Part shown: positions 35,752 to 45,477 of the stretch, piece by piece | How positions within the stretch are numbered: the first letter of the stretch is position 1 | How the letters are laid out: every line of letters starts with the position of its first letter | From: Phormidium tenue FACHB-886 | Lineage (GTDB): Bacteria; Cyanobacteriota; Cyanobacteriia; Elainellales; Elainellaceae | Length of the DNA stretch: 64,000 bases | Direction: 5' to 3' | NCBI RefSeq assembly: GCF_014764505.1 | Contig: NZ_JACXWX010000007.1 | Coordinates: 1-64,000 of the forward strand | The notes under the pieces: model-generated | What the model was told of the DNA's origin: nothing | Databases searched by the model: none | What the model saw: the letters and a program-made list of their open reading frames with translations, nothing else | Position numbers and translations under genes: made by a program

Positions 35752-37173
35752 ATGCCTGTAGACTATGACCTGGTAATTCTGGGCGGTAGTGCGATCGCCC
35801 GCTATGCTGCTGCCCGTGCTGCCCAAACTTATGCGCGAGTTGCCCTCGTTGAACCTGCTTCCACTCCCACACTACAGTTCCCTTCATATCGCCAAACGCT
35901 GATCCAGACGGCAGCGATCGCCCAGCAGATGCGGCAGGCGAGTCTTTGGGGATTGGGTGATGCCGCTGTCAGTTTGAACTGGCAGGAAACGATCGCCCTA
36001 GCATCAGGCGTGTCTGAGAGCCTGCAGGTGCAGGGTGTGGCGGGGCAATCGCTGGAGCTATTAGCGGCAGCGGGCGTGGATGTGGTGGTGGGGCAGGGAG
36101 AATTTCGTTCGCAGCCGCTCGGACTCAGCGTCGGTGGACGGGTGTTGCGATCGCGTCGCTATCTCCTTGCTCCTGCAGCTCAACCGCTGATTCCGGCGAT
36201 TGAGGGACTCGCATCCATCAACTATCTGACGCTGGAAACTCTCTGGCAGCAATCTGAACTGCCCGATCGGCTAATTATTTTGGGTGGCAATCCGCAGGGG
36301 GTTGAGCTGGCGCAAGCGCTCAATCGGCTAGGGGTGCAGGTGACCTGGGTGAGCGGCGATCGTCTGCTTCCCCAAGAGGATCCAGAAACCGTGGCGTTGC
36401 TCCAGATCCAGCTTCAAACTGAAGGGTTGCATTTGCTGCCGCAATCTCAGGTGCAGCAGGTCAGACAAGTAGGGGATTCGCTAGAAGTCATCACAGATCG
36501 GCAGCGTCTCTCAGCGGATGCCGTGCTGCTGGCAACCACGCCGCAGCTCGATCTGACTCTGCTAAATCTGGCAGCGATTGGGGTACGGTGGCAGCCGCAG
36601 GGCGTTGCAGTCGATCGCCAGCTACGAACCCGCAATAAACAAGTGTATGCGTGTGGCGAAGCGCTGGGTGGCTATCCGTTGTTTTCGCTGGCGCGCTATG
36701 AAGCAGAAGTTGCGCTCCACAACGCCTTGTTTCTGCCCACCGCTAAGGTAAACTATCGCCACACGCCGATCGCCCTCTTCACCCAGCCGGAATGCGTCCG
36801 CATCGGCTTAACCGAAGCGGCTGCTAAACAGCGGTTTCGGGAAGCGCCAGTCGTCTTGCGGCAGTTCAGCAAGACCCTTGCCAAAGCTCAGCTCCAGAAT
36901 GAGACCACTGGATTCTGCAAGCTAATCGTACGGCAAAACGGCGAAATTTTGGGCGCTCAGTGGGTGGGAGCGGGGGCCAGCGAGGGCATCGGCACGATCG
37001 CCTTAGCTATACAGCAGCGCATTAGCGTGAAGGCGATCGCTCAGCTACCGATTCTTTCTCCGACCGCTGCTGAACTGCTCCAGGAAACGGCTCAGCAGTG
37101 GCAGCAGCAACGCCTCACGCAACGGCAAGGCTGGCTGGAAACTTGGTTTAGTCTGCGGCGAGATTGGTTCTAA
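35752..37173 (+). CDS. Flavoprotein of the pyridine nucleotide-disulfide oxidoreductase fold, lacking the redox disulfide
   Basis: A 473-residue protein with the lipoamide dehydrogenase/mercuric reductase layout: degenerate FAD motif GGSAIARYAA at 11-20, NAD-binding GGNPQGVELAQALNRLGV around 180, a second FAD-contact segment VYACGEALGGY near 300, and the dimerisation domain. The helix that normally carries CxxxxC reads ASTPTLQFPSYRQTL, so both cysteines are gone, and the C-terminal His-Glu dyad region reads LPILSPTAAELL without the His. It may act as an NAD(P)H oxidase/quinone-type flavoprotein or be non-catalytic. ATG 35752. Confidence 0.78.
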   Translation: MPVDYDLVILGGSAIARYAAARAAQTYARVALVEPASTPTLQFPSYRQTLIQTAAIAQQMRQASLWGLGDAAVSLNWQETIALASGVSESLQVQGVAGQSLELLAAAGVDVVVGQGEFRSQPLGLSVGGRVLRSRRYLLAPAAQPLIPAIEGLASINYLTLETLWQQSELPDRLIILGGNPQGVELAQALNRLGVQVTWVSGDRLLPQEDPETVALLQIQLQTEGLHLLPQSQVQQVRQVGDSLEVITDRQRLSADAVLLATTPQLDLTLLNLAAIGVRWQPQGVAVDRQLRTRNKQVYACGEALGGYPLFSLARYEAEVALHNALFLPTAKVNYRHTPIALFTQPECVRIGLTEAAAKQRFREAPVVLRQFSKTLAKAQLQNETTGFCKLIVRQNGEILGAQWVGAGASEGIGTIALAIQQRISVKAIAQLPILSPTAAELLQETAQQWQQQRLTQRQGWLETWFSLRRDWF

Positions 37174-37201
37174 GCCGAAGTGTCTCTAGACTCAAGATTT
37201 C

Positions 37202-37801
37202 TCAAACCTTCGCCAGCGTCACCTTCTGCGGCTGATCCTGATATTTGCCAGATCGATCGGCGTAGGTTGTTTCGCAGGGTTCGCCTTCTAGGAATAGGAG
37301 CTGCACAACGCCTTCATTGGCATAGATTCGGCAGTCGGCGCTGGAAGAATTGCTGAACTCCAGCGTCAAATGCCCGCGCCACGAGGCTTCCACGGGGGTG
37401 AGGTTGGCAATCAGCCCGACGCGGGCATAAGAGCTTTTGCCAATGCAGATAACGGTGATATTAGGCGGGATGTGCAGATGCTCCAGCGCCACACCTAGGC
37501 CATAGGAATGGGCAGGAATCACAAAGTAATCGCCGTCTGCGTCTGTGTGCAGCGGCACAGATTCCAGGTTATTGGGGTTGAACCGTTTGGGATTGACGAC
37601 CGTACCCGGAATGTGGCGGAATACCAAAAACTCTGCAGGCGACAGGCGAATATCATAGCCATAAGAAGACATTCCAAAGCTCAGCACCGGACGCAGTAGT
37701 CCGTTGCCATCTGCCGACACCGATCGCACTAGCTTTGGCTCAAACGGCTCGATCATGCCCAACTGGGCTTGTTCATGAATCCAACGATCGTTTTTCAGCA
37801 T
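37202..37801 (-). CDS. dcd: dCTP deaminase
   Basis: Homotrimeric dUTPase-fold enzyme that deaminates dCTP to dUTP for thymidylate synthesis. Conserved pieces are MLKNDRWI at the start, SYGYDIRLS, GKSSYARVGL and the C-terminal KYQDQ tail. About 199 residues. ATG 37801 is chosen; a few extra codons upstream are atypical. It faces dnaK across 208 bp and ends 28 bp from the flavoprotein gene. Confidence 0.93.
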   Translation of the reverse strand: MLKNDRWIHEQAQLGMIEPFEPKLVRSVSADGNGLLRPVLSFGMSSYGYDIRLSPAEFLVFRHIPGTVVNPKRFNPNNLESVPLHTDADGDYFVIPAHSYGLGVALEHLHIPPNITVICIGKSSYARVGLIANLTPVEASWRGHLTLEFSNSSSADCRIYANEGVVQLLFLEGEPCETTYADRSGKYQDQPQKVTLAKV

Positions 37802-38009
37802 CGTTTTATCTCCCTCGGTTGCAGTCAACGGAATTATAGAGGCAGAACCAAGAAATGAACCTGCTCAATTCCCATTTCGATTCGGGTCATATAGGCTGTC
37901 TTTAGCCTAATTGACGGAAATCCCCACCATGAGCAACATCAGTGGCAGGATAGAATGTAACCTAGTAGCCATTCACAAAACTTAGGGCAGGCGAGGAGAA
38001 TCGCGTCGA

Positions 38010-40469
38010 ATGGGAAAAGTCGTCGGCATTGACTTGGGGACAACTAACTCCGTAGTCGCGGTAATGGAAGGCGGAAAACCCGTCGTCATTGCCAATTCTG
38101 AAGGGATGCGGACTACTCCCTCGGTAGTGGCATTCACGAAAGAAGAGGAGCGGCTGGTCGGTCAGATGGCGCGACGGCAGTCCGTCCTCAATCCGCAAAA
38201 CACCTACTACGGGGTCAAACGCTACATTGGACGGCGCTACAGCGAACTGAACGCCGAATCAAAGCGTGTGGCATATACCATCCGGCGCGACGAGATGGAC
38301 AGCATCAGGATTAAGTCGCCCCGGCTCCGGAAAGAGTTTGCGCCCGAAGAAATCTCATCGATGGTGCTGCGAAAGCTAGCAGATGAAGCGACCCGCTATC
38401 TGGGTGAAACGGTAACAGGCGTGGTGATCACGGTTCCCGCCTACTTCAACGATGCCCAGCGGCAGGCGACCCGCGACGCTGGACGGATCGCCGGACTAGA
38501 CGTGCTGCGAATTCTGAATGAACCGACTGCTGCTGCCCTCGCCTATGGACTCGATCGCGCTGATAACCAAACCATTCTCGTCTTTGACTTGGGCGGCGGC
38601 ACCTTTGATGTATCCATTTTGGAGATTGGCGATGGCGTCTTTGAGGTGAAAGCCACTAGCGGTGACACTCAGCTAGGCGGCAACGATTTTGATAAACGCA
38701 TCGTGGACTGGCTTGCCGACCAGTTTATGGATCGAGAAGGAATTGACCTGCGGGGCGATCGTCAATCTCTCCAGCGCTTGATGGAAGCTGCCGAAAAAGC
38801 CAAGATCGAGCTGTCTGGTGTCACAGCAACTGACATCAACCTGCCTTTCATCACGGCTACCGAAGACGGGCCCAAGCATCTAGAAACCCGCCTGACTCGA
38901 TCACAGTTTGAAGAACTCTGCGCCGATTTAGTGAATCGCCTGCGGGCACCTGTGAAGCAAGCGCTCAACGACACCGGACTTAGTCCTGCCGAAATTGACG
39001 ACATCATCCTGGTGGGTGGCTCTAGCCGGATACCGATGGTAAAAGAGCTAGTGCGATCGCTGCTGGGGCAGGAACCTAAAGAAAACATCAACCCCGATGA
39101 AGCCGTAGCGGTGGGTGCGGCGATCCAGGCAGGTATCCTCAACCAGGAAGTCAACGATATTCTGCTGCTGGATGTCACCCCGCTTTCAGTGGGGCTGGAG
39201 ACAATTGGCGGGGTGATGAAGAAGCTAATTCCGCGAAACACTACCATCCCAGTACGCCGCTCGGACACCTTCTCCACGTCTGAGAACAATCAGACGATGG
39301 TAGAAGTCCACGTTGTGCAAGGCGAGCGCGAAATGGCGAACGACAATAAGTCGCTGGGTCGCTTCAAGCTGATGGGCATTCCACCGGCGCCACGCGGCAT
39401 TCCGCAGGTGCAAGTCTCGTTTGACATTGATGCAAACGGGATTCTGCAGGTCACAGCAATGGACAAAACCACCGGACGGGAACAAGGTATCACGATCCAG
39501 GGAGCCTCCAACCTTAACGAAGCTGAGATCACCCGCATGGTGCAGGAAGCAGAGCTATACGCCGATCAGGACCGCCAAAAGCGCGACCGGATCGAGAAGC
39601 GCACCCAAGCCGAAGCGCTCACCTACGAAGCCGAGCGACAGCTGCGCGAAGTAGCGCTTGACTTTGGCATGCAGTTTGCCAGTTCCTACCGCCGCCGCAT
39701 CGAAAATCTGGTGCAAGAACTGCGGGCTGCCCTCAAGCAAGAAGACGATCGCGGCACAGACATCGCCCAAGCGGATCTGCGCGATGCTCTGTATGACCTG
39801 CAGCGGGAAGTCTACAGCCTGACCCAGCAAGACGAAGAAGAAACAGACTTCTTTGGCTCAATTCGCCGGACACTCTCCAGCATTGGTGAAGATTTATTTG
39901 GCGACGATGACGAGGACTACTTCGACGATCGGCGGGGCGACTTCTACGGGCGCGATCCTTACACCCGAGATCGAGACCCTTACGATCGCGGCTCGTATGG
40001 GCGTGACTACACCCGAGATCGAGACCCCTACGATCGCGGCAGTCAGTCCTACGGACGTGACTACCCTAGAGATGCAAATAGCTCAGGCGGCGGCGGTTTG
40101 TCGGGTGGTTCTGCCAGAGATGACTACGCCAAAGACGACTACGCTAGAGACGATTACTCTAGAGACCGCTACCCCAGAGATGGTCGAGACTCCAACCGAG
40201 GGAGCCGGGATGCCGCCGATCGGCGGGACTCCTATAGCGACAGAAGCCGCGAATCCTACGAGCGCGAATTCTACGAGCGCAACAATCGTAGCGATGCCCG
40301 CAACAACGATAGCTGGGATGACTACAACCGCGATCGCCCGCCTGCCAACCGGGGTGGGTCTGAGCGGGACAGCTATGACCGTAGCGATCGCCGTCCCTCT
40401 GAACCGCCGCGCCGTTCTGATAGCCGCTACAATCCTCCTGACGACGACTGGGATGACGATGATTGGTAA
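38010..40469 (+). CDS. dnaK: DnaK (Hsp70) with long charged C-terminal tail, probably DnaK3-type
   Basis: ATP-dependent chaperone. GIDLGTTNS at residue 6, [11 protein letters not shown]-type phosphate-2 motif, and the substrate-binding domain end near residue 610. The remaining ~200 residues are low complexity, rich in D, R, Y, S and G, with repeats like DRDPYDRGS and RDDY, and end in DDDWDDDDW instead of EEVD. Cyanobacterial DnaK3 paralogues have long C-terminal extensions linked to membrane association and sit by a dnaJ, as here. ATG 38010; 208 bp upstream to dcd. DnaJ follows 102 nt after. Confidence 0.92.
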   Translation: MGKVVGIDLGTTNSVVAVMEGGKPVVIANSEGMRTTPSVVAFTKEEERLVGQMARRQSVLNPQNTYYGVKRYIGRRYSELNAESKRVAYTIRRDEMDSIRIKSPRLRKEFAPEEISSMVLRKLADEATRYLGETVTGVVITVPAYFNDAQRQATRDAGRIAGLDVLRILNEPTAAALAYGLDRADNQTILVFDLGGGTFDVSILEIGDGVFEVKATSGDTQLGGNDFDKRIVDWLADQFMDREGIDLRGDRQSLQRLMEAAEKAKIELSGVTATDINLPFITATEDGPKHLETRLTRSQFEELCADLVNRLRAPVKQALNDTGLSPAEIDDIILVGGSSRIPMVKELVRSLLGQEPKENINPDEAVAVGAAIQAGILNQEVNDILLLDVTPLSVGLETIGGVMKKLIPRNTTIPVRRSDTFSTSENNQTMVEVHVVQGEREMANDNKSLGRFKLMGIPPAPRGIPQVQVSFDIDANGILQVTAMDKTTGREQGITIQGASNLNEAEITRMVQEAELYADQDRQKRDRIEKRTQAEALTYEAERQLREVALDFGMQFASSYRRRIENLVQELRAALKQEDDRGTDIAQADLRDALYDLQREVYSLTQQDEEETDFFGSIRRTLSSIGEDLFGDDDEDYFDDRRGDFYGRDPYTRDRDPYDRGSYGRDYTRDRDPYDRGSQSYGRDYPRDANSSGGGGLSGGSARDDYAKDDYARDDYSRDRYPRDGRDSNRGSRDAADRRDSYSDRSRESYEREFYERNNRSDARNNDSWDDYNRDRPPANRGGSERDSYDRSDRRPSEPPRRSDSRYNPPDDDWDDDDW
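39960..40040 (+). repeat. 48-bp-period direct repeat in the dnaK tail
   Basis: Nearly identical 33-bp copies at 39960-39992 and 40008-40040 encode [11 protein letters not shown] twice. The HIP1-like GATCGC lies in both copies. Confidence 0.75.
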
Positions 40470-40571
40470 AGCCATCGGCAGCCTGTCTTCTAGCGTTCTT
40501 CTAGGGGCGAGCCTGCCTCGCTCATAGGTTTTTGTTCAGTCCTTCACGTTTAACTCCCCTCTCTCAACTAC

Positions 40572-41492
40572 ATGCAAAACTTTCGGAACTACTACGCCAT
40601 CTTGGGAGTTCCCAAAGAAGCGACGATCGAAGAAATTAAAAAAGCCTATCGACAGCTGGCGCGGCAGTATCACCCGGACCTGAATCCGGGCGACAAAGCA
40701 GCTGAGGAAAAATTCAAAGATGTCGGTGAAGCTTACGAAGTTTTGTCGGACGTCGGCAAGCGATCGCAGTATGACCAGTTCAGCCAGTTCTGGAAACAGA
40801 CTGGCTTTCCGCGCTGGGGTGGACGCGACCGCGGCGAAGACGTCGATTATGGGCAATATCGCGACTTCAACTCGTTTGTCGATCAGCTTTTGAACCGCCG
40901 AGCGCCTGCACCCACTGCCACGGCAGAAGAGGTCTATCGTCCCAAAACCACCAAAACAGCCTACACCGTTTCCCGTCCCAGCCCCCGCAACGCCGAAGCC
41001 CACCTCACCGTACCCCTGGAAAAAGCCTACACAGGTGGACGGGAGCGAGTGCGCTTGGAAGATGGGCGATCGCTTGAAGTCACCATGCCGCCCGGAATGG
41101 TCACGGGTCAGCGGATTCGCCTCCGCGGTCAAGGCATCGCGGGTGGTGATCTTTACCTGACGATCGACGTGCCGCCCCATCCATTTTTCAGAATCGATGG
41201 GGCAGATATCTTCTGTCAGCTCCCTGTGACGCCGCCAGAAGCCGTACTGGGTGGCGCAATCGAAGTACCAACCCTGGACGGGCTGGTGAAGATGATGATT
41301 CCACCGGGCGTGCGATCGGGTCAAAAGCTGCGCTTGGGTGGCAAAGGCTACCCGATCGACGGTGAACGAGGCGATCAGATCGTTGAGGTGCAGATCGTCA
41401 CACCCAGAGAAATCACGCTGCAAGAGCGGGAGCTATACGAAAAGCTGCGGCAGCTAGAAGCATTCAACCCACGTGAAAACTTACCCGTGTAA
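40572..41492 (+). CDS. DnaJ-like co-chaperone (CbpA type)
   Basis: A 306-residue Hsp40 without a zinc finger. J domain 5-70 with HPD at residues 34-36, a short linker, then two C-terminal beta-domains ([55 protein letters not shown] in separate pieces). It stimulates the ATPase of the preceding DnaK. The gap of 102 nt and same strand make an operon likely. ATG 40572. Confidence 0.92.
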   Translation: MQNFRNYYAILGVPKEATIEEIKKAYRQLARQYHPDLNPGDKAAEEKFKDVGEAYEVLSDVGKRSQYDQFSQFWKQTGFPRWGGRDRGEDVDYGQYRDFNSFVDQLLNRRAPAPTATAEEVYRPKTTKTAYTVSRPSPRNAEAHLTVPLEKAYTGGRERVRLEDGRSLEVTMPPGMVTGQRIRLRGQGIAGGDLYLTIDVPPHPFFRIDGADIFCQLPVTPPEAVLGGAIEVPTLDGLVKMMIPPGVRSGQKLRLGGKGYPIDGERGDQIVEVQIVTPREITLQERELYEKLRQLEAFNPRENLPV

Positions 41493-41517
41493 GGGACGTG
41501 CATCTTAAATAGATGTA

Positions 41518-42213
41518 TTAAGCCCCCTCGCCTAACATCGCAGGGACATCGATCTCTTTAATACAGGTGGCTCGCGACAAGGAAAGAATGCAGTCAATAA
41601 TGCTCAGAAGGTCGGGCAAAGGAATTGCCTTACTGCCTGATAAATTATCTGCCGCGAGATCAGCCAAAACTTCGGCTGTGCCAACATTGCCAGGATTAAT
41701 CACCGTTACCCCGATTTGCTGCGATCGCAGCTCTTCGCGTAATGAATGCACCACACCCCGCAACCCAAACTTAGACGCACCATTGGCAACTTCTCGCCCT
41801 GGGAAATTGTCCCGACCTGAGAGCGCCCCCATGAAAATAATCTTCGGATTGTCCGATCGTCGTAGGGCGGGCAACAAGGCTTTAACCAGCCGAATTGGAG
41901 CCACTAAATTTACGGTAATTACTCGGGCAATGTCTGCATCGGAGCAATCTTCAAAGCTGTAGCGACCGGTAAACGCATGGGTTTCCCAAGTTCCTCCCAT
42001 GTACAACAAGGCATCTAAGCGATCGTTCCCAACCGCGTTTGCCACCGTTTCCACACCCGTCAGATCAGACAAATCTGCCTGAATCCACTCACCGATGGGT
42101 GCTGTCGTGCGAGAAACCGCTAGCAAGCGGTCAGACTGGGATGCTAAATGTTCAGCAACGGCAAGCCCAATACCACGGCTCGCTCCAGCCACAAGAATCG
42201 TCTTAAATGACAT
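41518..42213 (-). CDS. Atypical short-chain dehydrogenase/reductase family protein
   Basis: A 231-residue Rossmann protein with GASRGIG (10-16) for the dinucleotide. Canonical SDR active-site residues look replaced: NNAG is YMGG, the Ser strand reads IIFMGALSG, and the YxxxK position is N144-GAS-K148, so Tyr is Asn while Lys stays. It may bind NAD(P) without the usual hydride chemistry or use another residue. It begins upstream of, and is preceded 13 nt by, the broken GNAT gene on the same strand, opposite a TetR repressor gene. ATG 42213. Confidence 0.8.
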   Translation of the reverse strand: MSFKTILVAGASRGIGLAVAEHLASQSDRLLAVSRTTAPIGEWIQADLSDLTGVETVANAVGNDRLDALLYMGGTWETHAFTGRYSFEDCSDADIARVITVNLVAPIRLVKALLPALRRSDNPKIIFMGALSGRDNFPGREVANGASKFGLRGVVHSLREELRSQQIGVTVINPGNVGTAEVLADLAADNLSGSKAIPLPDLLSIIDCILSLSRATCIKEIDVPAMLGEGA

Positions 42214-42226
42214 CTAGTACTCCTGC

Positions 42227-42654
42227 TTAGTGAAGACGAAGCCCGAATTTGGTAACCCCTGGAAATTCGAGATTAAACTGCTCAGTAAAGTACGTCGCGT
42301 GAAAGGTTTCGTAGGGCTTAAACCCGATCGCCTCATAGGTATGACGAGCCACCTCGTTTCCGTTGATTAGCATGATTCCTGCATGAGAATGCTGTTGCGA
42401 GCGCCCTTCTGCTAACAATGCTCTGAGCAGTACTTTTCCTAAACCACGACCTCGTGCCTCTGGCAATACTGCAACATTTTCAATAATCCAGGGCACTAGA
42501 GGTGTTAGAAAGACCGGTCGGCAATCGCCCCCCAAGACTGCTTATAGCGATCGTAAAAGGCAATTGTGATTTCTTTAGACCAATACTCAATTCTGGCAAG
42601 AAAAGAAATGTCTGCCATCGTTGCTTTGCGGGTACTCAATACGGCTTGCATCAT
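42227..42654 (-). pseudogene. GNAT N-acetyltransferase gene with frameshift and internal deletion
   Basis: An ATG at 42654 behind AAGGAAGG opens a frame (STRKATMADISFLARIEY, then FYDRYKQSWG) that leaves the family reading at a run of six C (42528-42533; G on the coding strand). One extra G would restore GDCRPVFLTPLVPWIIENVAVLP in pieces and the acetyl-CoA loop RGRGLGKVLLRALL. The N-terminal part is also too short for a GNAT fold between FLARIEY and WSKEI, suggesting a deletion of central strands. The 3' two-thirds is intact to the stop at 42227. Confidence 0.75.
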
Positions 42655-42683
42655 ACCTTCCTTGAGGAGAATCCTTATAAAAG

Positions 42684-42696
42684 ATACAATCTGTAT
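42684..42696. promoter_or_regulatory. Dyad ATACA-N3-TGTAT between SDR/GNAT unit and TetR gene
   Basis: ATACAATCTGTAT is a perfect 5-bp dyad about 95 bp upstream of the TetR start and 30 bp upstream of the GNAT start. The half-site AAGATACA recurs at 42731, 50 bp away. Placement between divergent units fits a TetR operator, by inference. Confidence 0.4.
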
Positions 42697-42790
42697 GTAT
42701 TTAACATATAGAGACCTTTTCTCCGCTGTCAAGATACATACTGCCTGAATGTTAAATCGCTGCCGGAATGTTGAATCGAAGTAAGCTGCT

Positions 42791-43378
42791 ATGCCCACCA
42801 AACTAACCAAAGCTGAACAAACCCTGCGCACCCGCCGCGCCATTTTAGATCGGGCGCGTTATCTATTTGCGACAAAAGGGTATGCAGCCACCGGAACCGA
42901 GGAAATTATCAGCGAACTAGGCATTACTCGGGGGGCGTTGTATCACCAATTCAACGATAAGCTGGGAGTTTTTAAGGCTGTGGTTGCCGAAGCCTACGAC
43001 GAGATAACGAACTACATCGGCACTAAGGTACAGCCGCTAGATGCCCCCTGGGAACAGTTGGTAATTGGCTGTCAGGCATTCTTAGAGATCGCACAGCACG
43101 AAGATTTACGGCGTTTACTGTTTATCGAAGCGCCAGCCGTTTTGGCAGCAGATACCTTGGCTGAGTTTGACCAGCATGGATTTGGCTTGCTTCATCAGTC
43201 GATTCAGACGGTCGTCCGTGAAGGAAAACTGAACACGATCGATGCAGAAGGCTTTGCTCATTTGCTGAATGGTTCGCTCAATGAGTTAGCCGCGTGGGTA
43301 GCGCACTCCAACGATCCTGAACGCTTAAAAACGGCTCAGGGGTTAGTCGAAACGCTGCTGATTCGGCATCAGAGCTGA
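42791..43378 (+). CDS. TetR/AcrR-family transcriptional regulator
   Basis: A 195-residue repressor with an N-terminal HTH (RAILDRARYLFATKGYAATGTEEIISELGITRGALYHQFNDK in pieces, residues 15-55) and a C-terminal TetR_C domain of helices with many acidic residues. Divergent from the SDR/GNAT pair, probably its target. ATG 42791. Convergent with the GT39-like gene by nine bases. Confidence 0.88.
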   Translation: MPTKLTKAEQTLRTRRAILDRARYLFATKGYAATGTEEIISELGITRGALYHQFNDKLGVFKAVVAEAYDEITNYIGTKVQPLDAPWEQLVIGCQAFLEIAQHEDLRRLLFIEAPAVLAADTLAEFDQHGFGLLHQSIQTVVREGKLNTIDAEGFAHLLNGSLNELAAWVAHSNDPERLKTAQGLVETLLIRHQS

Positions 43379-43387
43379 GGGTTCCTA

Positions 43388-45160
43388 CTAATTACAGTGA
43401 TAGAGCCGATACCCATAGCCACTTGCATAAGGACGCGCCTGCTCATCCAAGACACAGCGCTTCTCTAAGGCAACAGGCGCATGGAAGTTAACGAGCCACA
43501 GATCGATCGCCTGCTGGTGCTGAGCCACTGCCTGCTGCAGCACAACAGTCGCTGCACAGTCTGCTTCACAAGAATTCTGTCTCTCCCGCGCCAGCAGAAA
43601 TTGCGGGCTCGTTCCAGCCGAGTTCTGCAAAAACTGCCAGCCCAAACCCATCATTTCACCCGTTTGCACTAAGGTTTGGTAGGTTGTGACGATCCACACT
43701 GGGTTCTGAGAGCGGCTCTGCATCAGCGGCACTAGCACATCTGGGCGGTAATACTTGCGATAGCCCAAATTATTGACCACCGTGAAGCTACTCACAAGCG
43801 CAAACAGCAGCACGATCAAAACGGCTGTCTTGCCGCGCTTCCCGGCAATCGCTTCCCCAAGCTTGCTCACCGGCAACCCCTGCCACAGCCCCGCCAAACT
43901 TACCCCCAGCAGCAGCACCACTGCCGGAAAATAGACAAAGCTATAGCGAGCGCCCCGCGTCAAATCTGTTCGCAATCCATAGCTAATCAAAAAGAACAGT
44001 GCGATCGCCCCTATCACCACACTCACAATCGCCTGTACGCTCCAGCCTCCCGCACCTTCCCATTGAGATCGCAACCCGCGATACAGCTTTGGCACTGCCC
44101 AGACGATAAACGCCACCATCACCACGCCTGCCCCGATCGCCACCGCCAAACTGTCAGCTTCCAGCGGCAGCAGCACCAGCATCGTTGCCCAAGCCGCGAT
44201 CGACTGCACAATCGGATTGATCAAATCCAGCCAGCCAAAAGGCTGGTCGTTCTGAATCCACTGCGTAATTTCGCGGCTGCGGACATCTTTCAAAACCGGC
44301 AGCCACACAGCCCCAGCGATCGCCGTACCCAGCATTACCAGTCCGATCCGTCGCCAAGCTGCACTGGTGAAAAGGCTCCACCTTGCCAACCCTGAGAGAT
44401 TTTTCTCTAGTGAATCACTCTGGGCTTGGCGCACCGCAATCACCGCTAGCGCGATCGTCATCGCTGCTAGCGAAATCATAAAAAAGTAGTGCGTGGCGAT
44501 TCCCAGCCCGTTCACCCCAATCCAAACTAGCGCCACACCAAGCGGCAACACCCGCCGCTGCTGCAGCCGCTGTACTGCCACCACAAAACAGCACAGCGAA
44601 GCGATGACCCAAAGAATTCCGATCGTGTAGTGGCGAGCCTCTTGGGCCAAATACACCCCAAACGGCGATAGCGCCATCATCGCTGCGGCCAACTGCGACA
44701 CAACGATCGATCGCAGCAGCAACCAGCTCAACCCAAACATTGCCGGAATGGAGGCAACGCCCAACCAAGCGGGCAGCGATCGCGCCAGCCCCAAAGACAC
44801 CAGCCCGCTATCTGCCGAAAACCAGCGCATCCAGGCATTTGCTACCACAAAATAGAACGGTGGATGCACGTCTTCACTGAGCAAATAACGCAGAACACCT
44901 CCTGCACCCGCTGGCGGCAGCTGCAACGGCTGCATCAGTTCTCCCAGAGAAATTGGGCGATCGAGCGGTACGCTTTCAAAGCTATGTCCCAGGCCAAAGA
45001 CCAGCGTAGCGAATTCATCTGTCCAGGGGGGTTTGGCGGTTAAATGCGTGAAGCGAACGATTGCGCCGATGCCAACCCACAGCAGAAGCAAACTGGGATG
45101 AAACCAGGGATGTTGGGTGAATCGGGTAATTGCCTCTGAGCCAGTTTCCTTTGCAACCAT
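43388..45160 (-). CDS. GT39-like membrane glycosyltransferase
   Basis: About 590 residues with at least eleven hydrophobic spans. The first outside loop holds TDEFATLVFG and later EDVHPPFYF, the Asp/Glu and HPP signatures of GT-C enzymes (ArnT/PMT-like, GT39) that use polyprenyl-phosphate sugars. The last ~100 residues form a soluble periplasmic domain with four cysteines (CEADCAAT, CVLDEQAR, HC). Acceptor unknown. I chose ATG 45160; a TTG start is 7 codons upstream. Confidence 0.8.
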   Translation of the reverse strand: MVAKETGSEAITRFTQHPWFHPSLLLLWVGIGAIVRFTHLTAKPPWTDEFATLVFGLGHSFESVPLDRPISLGELMQPLQLPPAGAGGVLRYLLSEDVHPPFYFVVANAWMRWFSADSGLVSLGLARSLPAWLGVASIPAMFGLSWLLLRSIVVSQLAAAMMALSPFGVYLAQEARHYTIGILWVIASLCCFVVAVQRLQQRRVLPLGVALVWIGVNGLGIATHYFFMISLAAMTIALAVIAVRQAQSDSLEKNLSGLARWSLFTSAAWRRIGLVMLGTAIAGAVWLPVLKDVRSREITQWIQNDQPFGWLDLINPIVQSIAAWATMLVLLPLEADSLAVAIGAGVVMVAFIVWAVPKLYRGLRSQWEGAGGWSVQAIVSVVIGAIALFFLISYGLRTDLTRGARYSFVYFPAVVLLLGVSLAGLWQGLPVSKLGEAIAGKRGKTAVLIVLLFALVSSFTVVNNLGYRKYYRPDVLVPLMQSRSQNPVWIVTTYQTLVQTGEMMGLGWQFLQNSAGTSPQFLLARERQNSCEADCAATVVLQQAVAQHQQAIDLWLVNFHAPVALEKRCVLDEQARPYASGYGYRLYHCN

Positions 45161-45290
45161 TGCAGGCTTATTCGTAACCAAAACGACTCTTCTTATCTTC
45201 CCTCACGGCTTGCAGGTTGCTGCGATCGGCTCCACAAAAGCCACGACTTTTCGCTTATCAGTTTTCAGTTTTCAGTTGAATAGCTTATCA

Positions 45291-45335
45291 AGCATTTCCT
45301 GTAAGCTGCACTTGGCACAGCTTACAGGAAATGCT
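45291..45335. terminator. Perfect 18-bp hairpin upstream of the GT39-like gene
   Basis: AGCATTTCCTGTAAGCTG (45291-45308) pairs perfectly with 45318-45335 around a 9-nt loop. It has no T-tract. It sits between two leftward genes, so it could end the upstream secreted-protein transcript or be part of the next leader. A TCAGTTT triple repeat precedes it (about 45258-45278). Confidence 0.6.
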
Positions 45336-45395
45336 CTAATTTTGTTGCAACGCAAAGCGCTGTAGAATTGCAAATTTCATAGAGGCAAAGATTAT

Positions 45396-45430
45396 TTGTG
45401 AAGAAAACGGCTAGGCCGTTTTCTTCACAA
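45396..45430 (-). terminator. Perfect 16-bp hairpin downstream of the secreted beta-helix gene
   Basis: TTGTGAAGAAAACGGC (45396-45411) pairs perfectly with 45415-45430 around TAG. GC-rich at the top, T-rich in the falling arm on either strand. Lies 48 bp beyond the stop of the gene at 45478. Confidence 0.75.
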
Positions 45431-45477
45431 GAGTATTAAAAATGCGGGACTGAGGCTGGTAGTTTTGCCGCCGTTGG

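Noticed and set aside
40083-40475. Antisense frame under the dnaK tail
   Set aside because: A low-complexity Val/Ile/Arg-rich mirror of the Asp/Arg tail; shadow of the repeat codons.
40476-40571. Hairpin between dnaK and dnaJ as a terminator
   Set aside because: GGGCGAG/CTCGCTC pairs only weakly and the two genes form a natural operon.
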